NCBI RefSeq assembly: GCF_014647635.1 | Contig: NZ_BMPO01000014.1 | Location: 1 to 39,196, forward strand | DNA from: Pseudomonas matsuisoli | GTDB lineage: Bacteria; Pseudomonadota; Gammaproteobacteria; Pseudomonadales; Pseudomonadaceae | Length of the DNA stretch: 39,196 nucleotides | Direction of reading: 5' to 3' | Shown: positions 23,683-31,610 of the stretch, one piece after another | Layout: every line of letters starts with the position of its first letter | How positions within the stretch are numbered: the first letter of the stretch is position 1 | Notes under the pieces: generated by a model | The model's input: only the letters and a program-made list of their open reading frames with translations | Database searches by the model: none | Told to the model about the DNA's origin: nothing | Position numbers and translations under genes: made by a program

Positions 23683-24207
23683 TCAATTCTCTCGATAGTG
23701 GCGCAACAGCAAACGGCCGTCGCGCTGGGTAAATTCAAGTTGTCTCAATGCGCTCATGCCAAGCAGCACTTGTTCGCCATCGAAGCCGGACGCCGCGAGC
23801 GCGCGCACGTTGTGCAGCACGATATCGCCAAGCTTCACGTCGTCGAGTACGGTGCGGTAACCGTCACTCGTGCCGTTGGCGGTCCTGACGGTCACCTTGG
23901 CGCCGGGCTCGAGGCCCAGTTTTTTCGCGAGTTCGCCGGGTATCGCGACATCCGTCGCACCGGTGTCCAGCAGAAACTGGACCGGCTGCCCGTTGATCTC
24001 GCCCGAAGCGATATAGTGCCCACGGCCATCGCCAATCAACTCGACCTCGACATAGGCCTCTGTGTGGCGCGAGACCGGTTCTCGGTTCGGGTTACGACGC
24101 GCGTCTTCCCAGAGGCCGAAGTAATGAGCGGCCAGCCACAGACCGGCTGCCCAGGCGAGCACGAACATCACGCGTCCAGCGCGCTGGCCGGCCGTCTGTC
24201 CGCTCAA
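23683..24207 (-). CDS. Membrane-anchored retropepsin-like aspartic protease (TIGR02281 family)
   Basis: A 174-residue protein with one N-terminal membrane segment (about 13-31, [18 protein letters not shown]) and a single-lobe aspartic protease domain. The active-site motif is [12 protein letters not shown] with Asp81. The rest ([17 protein letters not shown], then [20 protein letters not shown]) matches the TIGR02281/clan AA family, which works as a dimer like retroviral proteases. The natural substrate is unknown. The TTG at 24207 overlaps the previous gene's TGA as TTGA, with GGAG 9 nt upstream; TTG at 24222 and ATG at 24168 are alternatives. A homolog (PA4965) occupies the same place beside parC in P. 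aeruginosa. Confidence 0.85.
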   Translation of the reverse strand: MSGQTAGQRAGRVMFVLAWAAGLWLAAHYFGLWEDARRNPNREPVSRHTEAYVEVELIGDGRGHYIASGEINGQPVQFLLDTGATDVAIPGELAKKLGLEPGAKVTVRTANGTSDGYRTVLDDVKLGDIVLHNVRALAASGFDGEQVLLGMSALRQLEFTQRDGRLLLRHYREN

Positions 24208-25220
24208 GGATTCGCGCTCCAACCGCCTTCAGGTGGTGCAAGGTGCCAGATGATGGGACGACTATCGCCGTCAGCGCGCACCTCTTCATTGTTATCGACG
24301 CCGACCCACGCCCCATCTTCATCGACCCAAAGCGCTTCGGGACCGGCAGGCCCGGTGTAACGGCGATGCGGTTGCAACGCGGCATTGGCGAACGACCAGC
24401 AACGTTCAGCAGCACCGGTCACCGGATCACGCCGGCAGATGCGATAGGTCAGGCGCTCGAGGGCATAGAGCTTACCGTCGTAATAGGACAAACCGGTGAA
24501 GTCCCGCGCCATCCTTACCTCTTTCCAGTTACCGGGCGGGGGCATTTCATAGCCTCTTTCCGTCATCAGGACGCAATTTTCCGCGCACTGCCAGCGCCCT
24601 GTAGTCTCGCGCTCGACGTAAACCAATCCGCGTTTGTGGGCTTCGGCCGCCAGCCACAGGTGTTTGCCGGAGGGGTCGACGGTCATCCCTTCATAGATAC
24701 TGTTGAATTTCTGCAGCAAACCCTGTTCACGGGCCTTAGCCGTTAGGTCGGGCGGCAGCTCCAACCAGTGTGGTTTGCCATTCGCCGGGACCTTCAAGAC
24801 GTGCGCGGTGCCCTCGCTGACCAGATAGTGGTTGCCTTCGGCGTCGCAGCCCATGCCCTCCCAATCGAGGGAACCACCACGCACGAAACTCGCCGCCTTG
24901 GCCATAACCTGCAGCTTCCAGGGCAAGCCTACCGGCGGCGGCTCCGGCACATCGATGCGCTGGGTCTCCGCTTGCCATACGTTCGGGCCGTTGGAGAGGC
25001 GGTAGATACGATCATCGTCACGATCGGACAACGTCCAGAACGTCGTACCGCAACGTGCCAGCCCGGATAAGTTGCCATTGGGCATTCCTTCGACCGGATG
25101 CTCGGCCACCAAGGTCAACTCATCGTACGGCGGTGTAAGTGTCTCGGCTTCTGTGATCAATGGCGCAAACAGCGACAGGGCAAAAAGCGAAAAACCAGCA
25201 ATACGTCCCTGTGCAATCAA
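24204..25220 (-). CDS. Exported esterase-like phytase family protein
   Basis: A 338-residue exported protein with a beta-propeller-like fold of the esterase-like phytase family (PF13449). The signal peptide is IAQGRIAGFSLFALSLFAPL, ending ITEA. Recognisable blocks are GNLSGLARCGTTFWTLSDRD, SLDWEGMGCDAEGNHYLVSE, SIYEGMTVDPSGKHLWLAAE and GPEALWVDEDGAWVGVDNNE. Phytase activity itself is not demonstrated for these proteins. The open frame begins at GTG 25259 inside parE, but a perfect GGAGGT lies 6 nt before TTG 25220, whose TTGA overlaps the parE stop. That start also gives a proper signal peptide and is chosen. It resembles PA4966 in the same position. Confidence 0.85.
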   Translation of the reverse strand: MIAQGRIAGFSLFALSLFAPLITEAETLTPPYDELTLVAEHPVEGMPNGNLSGLARCGTTFWTLSDRDDDRIYRLSNGPNVWQAETQRIDVPEPPPVGLPWKLQVMAKAASFVRGGSLDWEGMGCDAEGNHYLVSEGTAHVLKVPANGKPHWLELPPDLTAKAREQGLLQKFNSIYEGMTVDPSGKHLWLAAEAHKRGLVYVERETTGRWQCAENCVLMTERGYEMPPPGNWKEVRMARDFTGLSYYDGKLYALERLTYRICRRDPVTGAAERCWSFANAALQPHRRYTGPAGPEALWVDEDGAWVGVDNNEEVRADGDSRPIIWHLAPPEGGWSANP

Positions 25221-27106
25221 ACCAGTACCTCCGCCAAGTTGCCCTTCGATTCCAACCACGCCTTGCGGTCACTGGCGCGCTTCTTCGCCAGCAACATGTC
25301 CATCATTTCCTGTGTGCCTTCGACGTCATCGAGGGTCAAACGCACAAGACGACGGGTGTTCGGGTCCATCGTCGTCTCGCGCAGCTGCAGTGGGTTCATT
25401 TCACCCAGGCCCTTGAAGCGCGTGACCTGCGGCTTGCCTTTCTTCTTTTCTGCGGAGAGGCGATCGAGAATGCCGTCGCGCTCAGCTTCATCGAGGGCGT
25501 AGTGTTTTTCCTTACCCAGGTCGATGCGATACAGCGGCGGCATGGCGACGTAAACGTGCCCCGCATCCACCAGCGGCCGGAAGTGCTGGACGAACAACGC
25601 GCAAAGCAGCGTCGCGATGTGCAGCCCGTCCGAGTCGGCATCGGCGAGGATGCAGATCTTGCCGTAGCGCAGTTGCGACAGATCGGCCGCGCCAGGATCG
25701 ACGCCAATGGCCACCGCGATGTCATGCACTTCCTGGCTCGCGAGCACTTCGCTGCCATCCACCTCCCAGGTGTTCAGGATCTTGCCCCGCAGCGGCATGA
25801 TGGCCTGGAACTCCTTGTCCCGTGCCTGCTTGGCGGAACCACCCGCAGAATCCCCTTCCACGAGGAACAGCTCAGCGCGCATCGGATCCTGACCTGCGCA
25901 GTCCGCCAGCTTGCCGGGCAATGCTGGGCCCTGGGTAATCTTCTTGCGCTCGACTTTCTTGCCGGCTTTCAGGCGGCGCCCGGCATTGCTGATGGCCAAC
26001 TCGGCCAGCAACAGGCCCTGCTCGGGATGTGCGTTGAGCCAGAGGCTGAAAGCGTCCTTCACCACGCCAGAAACGAAGGCAGCCGCTTCGCGGGAGGACA
26101 GGCGTTCCTTGGTCTGCCCGGAGAATTGCGCGTCCTGCATCTTCATCGACAGAACGAACGCGATGCGCTCCCAGATATCTTCCGGCGCCAGTTTCACACC
26201 GCGCGGCAGCAGGTTGCGGAATTCGCAAAACTCGCGCATGGCATCGAGCAATCCCTGGCGCAGACCGTTCACATGCGTCCCGCCTTGCGCGGTAGGAATG
26301 AGGTTGACGTAGCTCTCCTGCACGGCGTCGCCGCCCTCCGGTAGCCACAGCAACGCCCAGTCCACCGCTTCCTTTTCACTGGCAAAGGTGCCGGTGAACG
26401 GCTCCGCGGGCAGACGCTCGAACTCGCTGACCGCATCGGCCAGGTAGGAGCGCAGCCCGTCCTGGAAATGCCATTCCAGTTTCTCGCCGCTGTTTTTGTC
26501 CTCGAAGCTGACAGACAGCCCCGGGCACAGCACCGCCTTGGCCTTGAGCACGTGCTTGAGGCGACTGACGGAAAACTTCGGTGAGTCGAAATACTTGTCA
26601 TCCGGCCAGAAGCGAACGCCCGTCCCGGTGTTGCGCTTGCCAACAGTGCCAACCACGGCCAGGTCAGTCGCCTTGAAGCCGTCCGCGAAGGCCATCTGGT
26701 ATTCGCTGCCCTCGCGCTTCACCCGCACCTCGACGCGCGTCGACAGTGCGTTCACCACCGAAATCCCCACGCCGTGCAAGCCGCCAGAGAACTGGTAGTT
26801 CTTGTTGGAAAACTTGCCGCCCGCATGGAGCTTGGTGAAGATCAGTTCGACACCGGGAATGCCCTCTTCCGGATGTATATCCACCGGCATGCCGCGCCCA
26901 TCGTCGATCACTTCGAGCGAATTATCGGTGTGCAGCACCACCTCGATGGACTTCGCATGCCCGGCCAGCGCCTCGTCGACGCTGTTATCGATGACTTCCT
27001 GAGCCAGGTGGTTCGGGCGGGCAGTATCGGTGTACATGCCTGGGCGCTTGCGCACCGGATCGAGGCCGGACAGAACCTCGATCGCATCAGCGTTATAAGT
27101 AGCCAT
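25217..27106 (-). CDS. parE: DNA topoisomerase IV subunit B
   Basis: A 629-residue ATPase subunit of topoisomerase IV. The GHKL ATP-binding motifs are EVIDNSVDEALAGH, DDGRGMPVD and GGLHGVGISVVNALS. The TOPRIM metal site is EGDSAGG and DADSDG. The C-terminal region (SEKKKGKPQVTRFKGLGEMN) contacts ParC. It starts at ATG 27106, 11 bp after yqiA, and its last codons carry the GGAGGT that serves the next gene. parE and parC are separated by two non-topoisomerase genes, an arrangement shared with P. aeruginosa. Confidence 0.97.
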   Translation of the reverse strand: MATYNADAIEVLSGLDPVRKRPGMYTDTARPNHLAQEVIDNSVDEALAGHAKSIEVVLHTDNSLEVIDDGRGMPVDIHPEEGIPGVELIFTKLHAGGKFSNKNYQFSGGLHGVGISVVNALSTRVEVRVKREGSEYQMAFADGFKATDLAVVGTVGKRNTGTGVRFWPDDKYFDSPKFSVSRLKHVLKAKAVLCPGLSVSFEDKNSGEKLEWHFQDGLRSYLADAVSEFERLPAEPFTGTFASEKEAVDWALLWLPEGGDAVQESYVNLIPTAQGGTHVNGLRQGLLDAMREFCEFRNLLPRGVKLAPEDIWERIAFVLSMKMQDAQFSGQTKERLSSREAAAFVSGVVKDAFSLWLNAHPEQGLLLAELAISNAGRRLKAGKKVERKKITQGPALPGKLADCAGQDPMRAELFLVEGDSAGGSAKQARDKEFQAIMPLRGKILNTWEVDGSEVLASQEVHDIAVAIGVDPGAADLSQLRYGKICILADADSDGLHIATLLCALFVQHFRPLVDAGHVYVAMPPLYRIDLGKEKHYALDEAERDGILDRLSAEKKKGKPQVTRFKGLGEMNPLQLRETTMDPNTRRLVRLTLDDVEGTQEMMDMLLAKKRASDRKAWLESKGNLAEVLV

Positions 27107-27117
27107 GGTTTACGTCT

Positions 27118-27741
27118 TCAAAGAGCGGAAAAGTCAAAATCGCGCCAGAGTGCCGGTGAGAACCCGGCGAAAGCCAGGAGTGCGGGCAGTTGCGCGGAGA
27201 AATGTTGGAAACTGTGATCGCCACCCGCCTGGATACGCAGTGCGCAGGCACCGTAGAACCGTTCGGCATCGCGATAGTCGAGGGTTTCATCGCCTGTCTG
27301 CAGCCAGACCTGATAACGCTCCGGGTGAACAGGCGGCGTGACGTCGAGGGCGGCAAGCGCCGCGACGTGATCGAGCGTCAACTCCCAGGTTTCGCCCGTA
27401 TGGTAGTTACGTTGAGTACCTACATTGCCATCGAACAAACGATGAGGATGCACCGCGGGATTGATCAAGACCGCATTCAAGCCGTGTCGCTCAGCCAGCA
27501 CCGTGGCGTAGTAGCCACCCAGAGAACTGCCTACCAACGTGGGCCGACCGAGTTCGGAAATGAGGTCTTCCAGCTGCTGCATCGCTTGATAGGGATGGTG
27601 GTGAAGCGCGGGGGTCCGCAGACGGCCCGACAAGCCGAGGCGATCGAACAGCGTAATCAGTTGCCGCGCTTTCAACGAAGCCGGCGAGCTGTTGAATCCG
27701 TGAATGTAAAGTAAAGCGGGATGATCGGCGGGCACGCGCAT
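27118..27741 (-). CDS. yqiA: YqiA-type alpha/beta-fold esterase
   Basis: A 207-residue UPF0227/YqiA esterase. The nucleophile is in VGSSLGGYYA, the oxyanion segment is YIHGFNSSPAS, the acid is probably in LQTGDETLDY, and the catalytic His is in GGDHSF near the C-terminus. E. coli YqiA hydrolyses short acyl esters; the natural substrate is unknown. It lies directly before parE (11-bp gap), as in E. coli and P. aeruginosa, and is co-transcribed with it. The ATG at 27741 has AGGA 5 nt upstream; the frame is open further upstream without support. A family D repeat separates it from cpdA. Confidence 0.93.
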   Translation of the reverse strand: MRVPADHPALLYIHGFNSSPASLKARQLITLFDRLGLSGRLRTPALHHHPYQAMQQLEDLISELGRPTLVGSSLGGYYATVLAERHGLNAVLINPAVHPHRLFDGNVGTQRNYHTGETWELTLDHVAALAALDVTPPVHPERYQVWLQTGDETLDYRDAERFYGACALRIQAGGDHSFQHFSAQLPALLAFAGFSPALWRDFDFSAL

Positions 27742-27861
27742 GCTTCCTGATGATTCGAGCCGAACTCTACCAAACGGAAGGCCTCGAGGCACGGATGGAT
27801 GCGCCGAGCCTTGGCGCTGTACGCGGACAGGAACCTTTGTGAGAAATGCGCAGAATAGCTA

Positions 27862-27929
27862 CGCGGGTTGCACCCGCCCTACGAGAGCGGCGCAAATTTG
27901 CAAAAACCGTAGGGCGGGTACAACCCGCG
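27862..27929. repeat. CGCGGGT-type inverted repeat (family D) between cpdA and yqiA
   Basis: The left arm begins CGCGGGTTGCACCCGCC and the right arm begins CGTAGGGCGGGTACAACC. The 22-bp arms pair with one mismatch, and 24 nt lie between them. The element lies inside what should be a single operon, so its transcript would carry a large hairpin there. Confidence 0.85.
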
Positions 27930-27960
27930 CTTTTCTACCAATCGCCCAAGGTTTCATCGA

Positions 27961-28785
27961 TCAATAACCCGAAGCGTAGTCGAGCTCGAAGCTGAAATCC
28001 GCTAGGCGCGAAACATCCGTCTCGATCCGTCCGTCCGTATGCAGGCGCAACCACCGATAACCCGGCGCCTCTTTGGTGACTTCGAAGTCTTCGCTGCCCG
28101 GCGCGAACTGCACGCAGGTCGAGGGCGTTGCCAGCAAGCGAACCTTGTCGCGCCAGGTATCGACAGCCTGATGCACATGCCCCCACACCACCGCGCGGAC
28201 ATTCGGAAATCGTTCGACCAAATCAAACAACCGCTCCGGCTCCCGCAGGCCAATCTTGTCGATCCAAACCGACCCCATGGCGATGGGATGGTGGTGCAAA
28301 CAAATCAGCACATGGCGCTCGCCCGCAGTCTTCAGCGCATCGTCCAATAGCTGAAACTGCGCCGGCGCAAGTTCGCCATGAACGGCACCAGGGACGGCGG
28401 AATGCAGCATGACGATGCGCCAACCGTCGATATCCACCACAGGGTCCAACCAACGCCCTTGCGAGCAAAACTGGGACATGCAGTCGATACCGTCGTGATT
28501 GCCCGTCGTCCAGCAAATAGGCGCGGCCAACGGCGCCGTCAGGGCGGCAAAACGTGTGTAAGCCTCGGGAGAAGCATCTTGCGCGAGATCGCCCGTCGCC
28601 AGGATCAGATCGACCTTAGGCTGTTCCCTCCGCACCTGCTCGACAACCTGCCGCAGACTGTCCTGTGTATTGACCCCCAAAAGACAACCGCCTTCGTCCG
28701 CGAACAGGTGGCTGTCCGTCAACTGAACGAGCAATAGCGAGTCGTCTTTTGATAACGGCATCTGGTGTGACACGTCTAACTCCAT
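27961..28785 (-). CDS. cpdA: 3',5'-cyclic-AMP phosphodiesterase
   Basis: A 274-residue class III cyclic nucleotide phosphodiesterase that degrades cAMP. The metallophosphoesterase ligands are all present in order: QLTDSHLF, TGDLAQD, TTGNHDG, CLHHHP and WGHVHQ. In P. aeruginosa, CpdA limits cAMP/Vfr signalling. Two starts are plausible, ATG 28785 (MELDVSHQ) and ATG 28761 (MPLSKDDS); the first is kept, with weak ribosome-binding support for both. It lies 217 bp after the DUF1249 gene, a gap in which I see no gene or clear terminator. Confidence 0.94.
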   Translation of the reverse strand: MELDVSHQMPLSKDDSLLLVQLTDSHLFADEGGCLLGVNTQDSLRQVVEQVRREQPKVDLILATGDLAQDASPEAYTRFAALTAPLAAPICWTTGNHDGIDCMSQFCSQGRWLDPVVDIDGWRIVMLHSAVPGAVHGELAPAQFQLLDDALKTAGERHVLICLHHHPIAMGSVWIDKIGLREPERLFDLVERFPNVRAVVWGHVHQAVDTWRDKVRLLATPSTCVQFAPGSEDFEVTKEAPGYRWLRLHTDGRIETDVSRLADFSFELDYASGY

Positions 28786-29002
28786 GACTGTCCAGCGAGA
28801 ATCTCGCGGCTACGAGATAACGGCAGCTACGCCCGCAACCGAATCAGCGTGCGGGCGCATCGCGAAGTGCTTTATGCCGGAAAGTATGGTTGCCGGATGG
28901 GTATCGATCAAACCCGTAGGGCGAGAACTTCGTCACAAACGGAGCAGCTGCAAGGCTCTAGCTGTAGAACCGCGTCTTGCTATGACAAACAGATGACACC
29001 GA

Positions 29003-29455
29003 TCAGCGCTGTAGCACCGGCTCTGCCTCGTGCCCACAGGCCAGGCAGTGGCTCAGCCATTCGCCAAGGAACAGGTTGAGCTGCTTTTTCTCGTCAGGCT
29101 GGTGCATCGCGACGTTGGGATACGGATAGATACCGCGAAAACGCCGCGCATTCTCGGCGCCGACGACCTCAGCCATACGCGCATCGTGGTACACGCGCAC
29201 TTCCATTTTCGGCACGGGCAACCAGGGCAAGCTGTGCTCCTGCCGCAGTTGCAGCGTCGTCGTATACGGGCAGGCTTCGGTCACCTCGAGCGCGAGCACA
29301 CCGAGCAGCCGCTCGCCCTGGCTCAAGGCGACGCGCCGCTCGACGCCAAGCTCGCGCATCTGCGGCAACAGACGCATGAGGCGCACATAGTTCGCCTCGC
29401 AAGCCGTCTGCAGCTCGACCAGATCGACGCTATAGCGCTCGCGAATCAACCTCAC
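29003..29455 (-). CDS. DUF1249 family protein (YqiB-like)
   Basis: A 150-residue cytoplasmic protein of the DUF1249 family (E. coli YqiB), found beside nudF and cpdA in many Gammaproteobacteria. The N-terminus RLIRERYSVDLVELQTACEA and the blocks CPYTTTLQLRQEHSLPWL, RVYHDARMAEV and YPYPNVAMHQPDEKKQLN are typical. Its function is unknown. The start is taken as GTG 29455, whose GTGA overlaps the nudF stop and suggests translational coupling; GTG 29461, two codons earlier, is the alternative. The C-terminus ends in CLACGHEAEPVLQR with two cysteines. Confidence 0.88.
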   Translation of the reverse strand: MRLIRERYSVDLVELQTACEANYVRLMRLLPQMRELGVERRVALSQGERLLGVLALEVTEACPYTTTLQLRQEHSLPWLPVPKMEVRVYHDARMAEVVGAENARRFRGIYPYPNVAMHQPDEKKQLNLFLGEWLSHCLACGHEAEPVLQR

Positions 29456-30072
29456 GCCCACATCCCCCGGACCTCGGCACGGTTAAGCGCCAGCCACTGC
29501 ATAGCCATGATGCACGCAGCATTGTTGATGACGCCGTCCTTGACCAGCTGCATGGCGTCCTCGAACGGCATGACATGTACGCGAATATCTTCCCCCTCCT
29601 CCTCGAGCCCATGGACGCCACCGGCACCTTCGCTGTCGCACTGGCCAAGATAGAGATACACGAATTCATCACTGCCGCCGGGCGAAGGGAAATAGTTTGT
29701 GATAGGCCATAGCGCGCCAAGCGTCAGCCCCGCTTCCTCGACCGCCTCGCGCCGTGCGACGTCCTCGGGGTCTTCGCTGGCCTTGTCGATCAACCCGGCG
29801 ACCATCTCCAGAAGCCAGGGATTTTCCGCCTTGTCCATCGCGCCAACACGGAACTGCTCGATAAGCACAACCCGGTCGGTCTTCGCATCATAGGGCAACA
29901 CGCATACCGCATCGTGACGGACGAACAGTTCACGGCTGATGGTCGGCCCCATCTTCCCGGAGAACTGCCGGTGCCGCAGATGAAGCTTGTCCAGCTTGTA
30001 AAAGCCGGTGAAGCAATTCTCCCGTTCGATCACTTCGAACGCTTGCGGATCCGGTTTGAAGATTTCGCTCAT
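29452..30072 (-). CDS. nudF: ADP-ribose diphosphatase (Nudix hydrolase)
   Basis: A 206-residue enzyme that splits ADP-ribose into AMP and ribose 5-phosphate. The Nudix core is GLIDKASEDPEDVA followed by RREAVEEAGL; the REAVEEAGL part is canonical, but there are six residues rather than five between the first Gly and the first Glu. N-terminal blocks FTGFYKLDKLHLRHRQFSG and VLIEQFRVGAMD match NudF/TrgB proteins, as does YFPSPGGSDEFVYLYLG. It is the first gene of the operon that runs to parC. GTGAG precedes the ATG at 30072. PA4971 holds the same place in P. aeruginosa. Confidence 0.93.
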   Translation of the reverse strand: MSEIFKPDPQAFEVIERENCFTGFYKLDKLHLRHRQFSGKMGPTISRELFVRHDAVCVLPYDAKTDRVVLIEQFRVGAMDKAENPWLLEMVAGLIDKASEDPEDVARREAVEEAGLTLGALWPITNYFPSPGGSDEFVYLYLGQCDSEGAGGVHGLEEEGEDIRVHVMPFEDAMQLVKDGVINNAACIMAMQWLALNRAEVRGMWA

Positions 30073-30487
30073 TTCAACTCACTGTGAACATTTGGGTCAG
30101 CCCATGAAGGCTCTACTGTGCGCGTATCCGCAGCGTCTGCAAACCCTTCGTCGCGCTTGAATTCAGAACGCAGCCACGACGTGATACCCGCAGACGATAC
30201 TGATACGCGGCAATTGCACCCATGCAGAATGGTCGCGTTGCGGCGATCGACCAGCCGTTACGGTTGAACATCCTTCGGCTGTTATCTCGCTCGATAATTC
30301 GGATAGCAAATCCACCCCACGACGCACGGTCCACGGATACGCGCGAGCCGTCATGACATGGACTCTACGTTAGGCGAAAAAATCGAGGGATGCATCCACC
30401 GAAGCGTCGGAGGCTGCATCGAGGCCGGACATACGGCACGAACTGAATTGCCGGAAAACTTATCGCCCCGCTATTGATCGAACGTCT
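30073..30487. other. Gene-free spacer upstream of nudF
   Basis: About 415 bp with no credible coding sequence: the short open frames here have no ribosome-binding site or family resemblance. It should contain the nudF promoter on the minus strand, but I could not pick one with confidence. It ends at an isolated plus-strand terminator, so a small RNA or the remains of a lost gene may lie within it. Confidence 0.4.
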
Positions 30488-30519
30488 CGGCCAGGTAGAG
30501 TCGCCTGGCCGCCTTTTTT
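30488..30519 (+). terminator. Isolated Rho-independent terminator
   Basis: CGGCCAGG and CCTGGCCG form an 8-bp perfect stem with loop TAGAGTCG, followed by CC and six T. It is well formed on the plus strand, but no plus-strand gene lies upstream of it in this gap. It precedes the RsiV-like gene by about 90 bp. Confidence 0.75.
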
Positions 30520-30606
30520 CAATAAGGCCGCACACGCCGATTTCAACATCGCCATGACGAAAGGCATCCGCCGCGGACGCCTGCCAACGAGACATTACAC
30601 ATCCGC

Positions 30607-31350
30607 ATGATTTCAAAAAAACTCGCGAAACTGATCAGCACTTCAACACTTGCGCTGGCCTTGGCCGCCTGCCAGAGCCAAACCTTACTTCCTAAGCGCG
30701 GCGCCGAGTACCAGAGCGTCAAATGGGAACACCAGCAGCCTGGTTGCGAAAGCGCCGACTGCCCCGCCGTGAACGTCGATACGCTACGGTTTCTGACCGA
30801 GCGAGAACTCAATCCCATCATCGAACAGCGTCTGCTGGAGTTCACCCGCGCGCAAGACGACGCCCCCATGGTCGATTCGCTACAAGCGTACGAGGACGCC
30901 TTCCTGCAACAGGCCGAACCGGGCTGGATGAGCTATCTGCAAGCCAAAGTGCGCGAGCAAGACGACCAAATCATCCTCATCGAACTCTCCAGCTATTTGT
31001 TCACCGGCGGCGCTCACGGCATGCCTGGTCGCGGCTTCATCAACTACGACGTGAAGGCCAAACGCGTCCTGGCCCTGGACGACATGATCATCCCCGGCAT
31101 GGAAAACGCCTTCTGGGAAAAAGCCCGACAAGCACACCAGCGCTGGCTGAAACACGAAGGCCTCGAAGAGAACACCGAATACCTCGAAATGTGGCCCTTC
31201 CAGCAGACCGAAAACGTCGCCCTCGGCCAGAAGGCGGTTTACCTCAAGTACGACGTCTACGCGATCGCCCCCTACGCAGCGGGGCACCCGGAGCTGACGA
31301 TTCCGTATAGCGAGCTCAAAGGTGTGTTGAGGCCAGAGTTTCTGCGCTGA
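30607..31350 (+). CDS. RsiV-like (DUF3298) lipoprotein
   Basis: A 247-residue predicted lipoprotein: the signal MISKKLAKLISTSTLALA leads to lipobox LAAC at about residue 22. The mature part matches DUF3298/RsiV-type domains, with ILIELSSYLFTGGAHGMPGR and FINYDVKAKRVLALDDMIIP as the strongest blocks and PYAAGHPELTIPYSELKGVL at the end. RsiV in Bacillus binds lysozyme; in Pseudomonas the role of these lipoproteins is unknown. It follows nudF divergently, as PA4972 does in P. aeruginosa, but the next gene here is wbpM rather than thiC. The ribosome-binding site is poor, so the start is set by the signal peptide. Confidence 0.85.
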   Translation: MISKKLAKLISTSTLALALAACQSQTLLPKRGAEYQSVKWEHQQPGCESADCPAVNVDTLRFLTERELNPIIEQRLLEFTRAQDDAPMVDSLQAYEDAFLQQAEPGWMSYLQAKVREQDDQIILIELSSYLFTGGAHGMPGRGFINYDVKAKRVLALDDMIIPGMENAFWEKARQAHQRWLKHEGLEENTEYLEMWPFQQTENVALGQKAVYLKYDVYAIAPYAAGHPELTIPYSELKGVLRPEFLR

Positions 31351-31374
31351 TCTCAACCGGTCGACGAGACCAAT

Positions 31375-31421
31375 GTGGGAGCGGGCCATGCCCGCGATGT
31401 GATCGTATGGGCCATACCCGA
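31375..31421. repeat. GTGGGAGCGGGCCATGCCCGC-type REP (family A)
   Basis: GTGGGAGCGGGCCATGCCC opens a hairpin GCGGGC-CAT-GCCCGC, followed by GTATGGGCCATACCCG, a second smaller palindrome. It lies 24 bp after the RsiV-like stop codon. Confidence 0.75.
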
Positions 31422-31422
31422 A

Positions 31423-31465
31423 CTAGGGCGGATTATTCGCGCGGTGGCGTAATCCGCCGCTTACC
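31423..31465. repeat. Half-copy of family B with compensatory base changes
   Basis: CTAGGGCGGATTA and TAATCCGCC pair with each other. The other family B copies have GGGTGGATTA and AATCCACC, so the T-A pair has become C-G on both arms. The right half of the 110-bp element is absent. Confidence 0.65.
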
Positions 31466-31568
31466 TCAACCGGTTCGCCATACACTCCTGCAAATGACGA
31501 AACCAATGCATCGAGAATGCCGATGCCAATAAACAGCGGGAAGCCCTTCTGATTCCATCCGCATCAAC

Positions 31569-31610
31569 TGTAGGGGCGGATTTATCCGCGGAGGCGAGCA
31601 TCGCTCGCCC
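31569..31610. repeat. TGTAGGGGCGG-type palindromic repeat (family E), copy 2
   Basis: TGTAGGGGCGG is followed by hairpin GCGGAT-TT-ATCCGC and then GGCGAGC-ATC-GCTCGCC, a 7-bp perfect stem. It ends 62 bp past the wbpM stop codon on the minus strand. Confidence 0.75.

Noticed and set aside
21980-23698. Plus-strand open frame of 572 codons opposite parC
   Set aside because: Antisense shadow of parC; the translation is His/Gln/Arg-rich with no recognisable family.
25160-26344. Plus-strand open frame of 394 codons opposite parE
   Set aside because: Antisense shadow of a conserved essential gene, with no supporting motif or start signal.
28786-29002. Gene or riboswitch between DUF1249 and cpdA
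   Set aside because: The 217-bp gap shows no credible open frame, recognised riboswitch fold or clear terminator.
30113-30354. Two overlapping minus-strand frames upstream of nudF
   Set aside because: Mutually overlapping, Arg-rich, without start signals; not supported as genes.
5713-31610. CRISPR array
   Set aside because: The repeats are dispersed palindromes at gene ends, with no regular repeat-spacer spacing and no cas genes.
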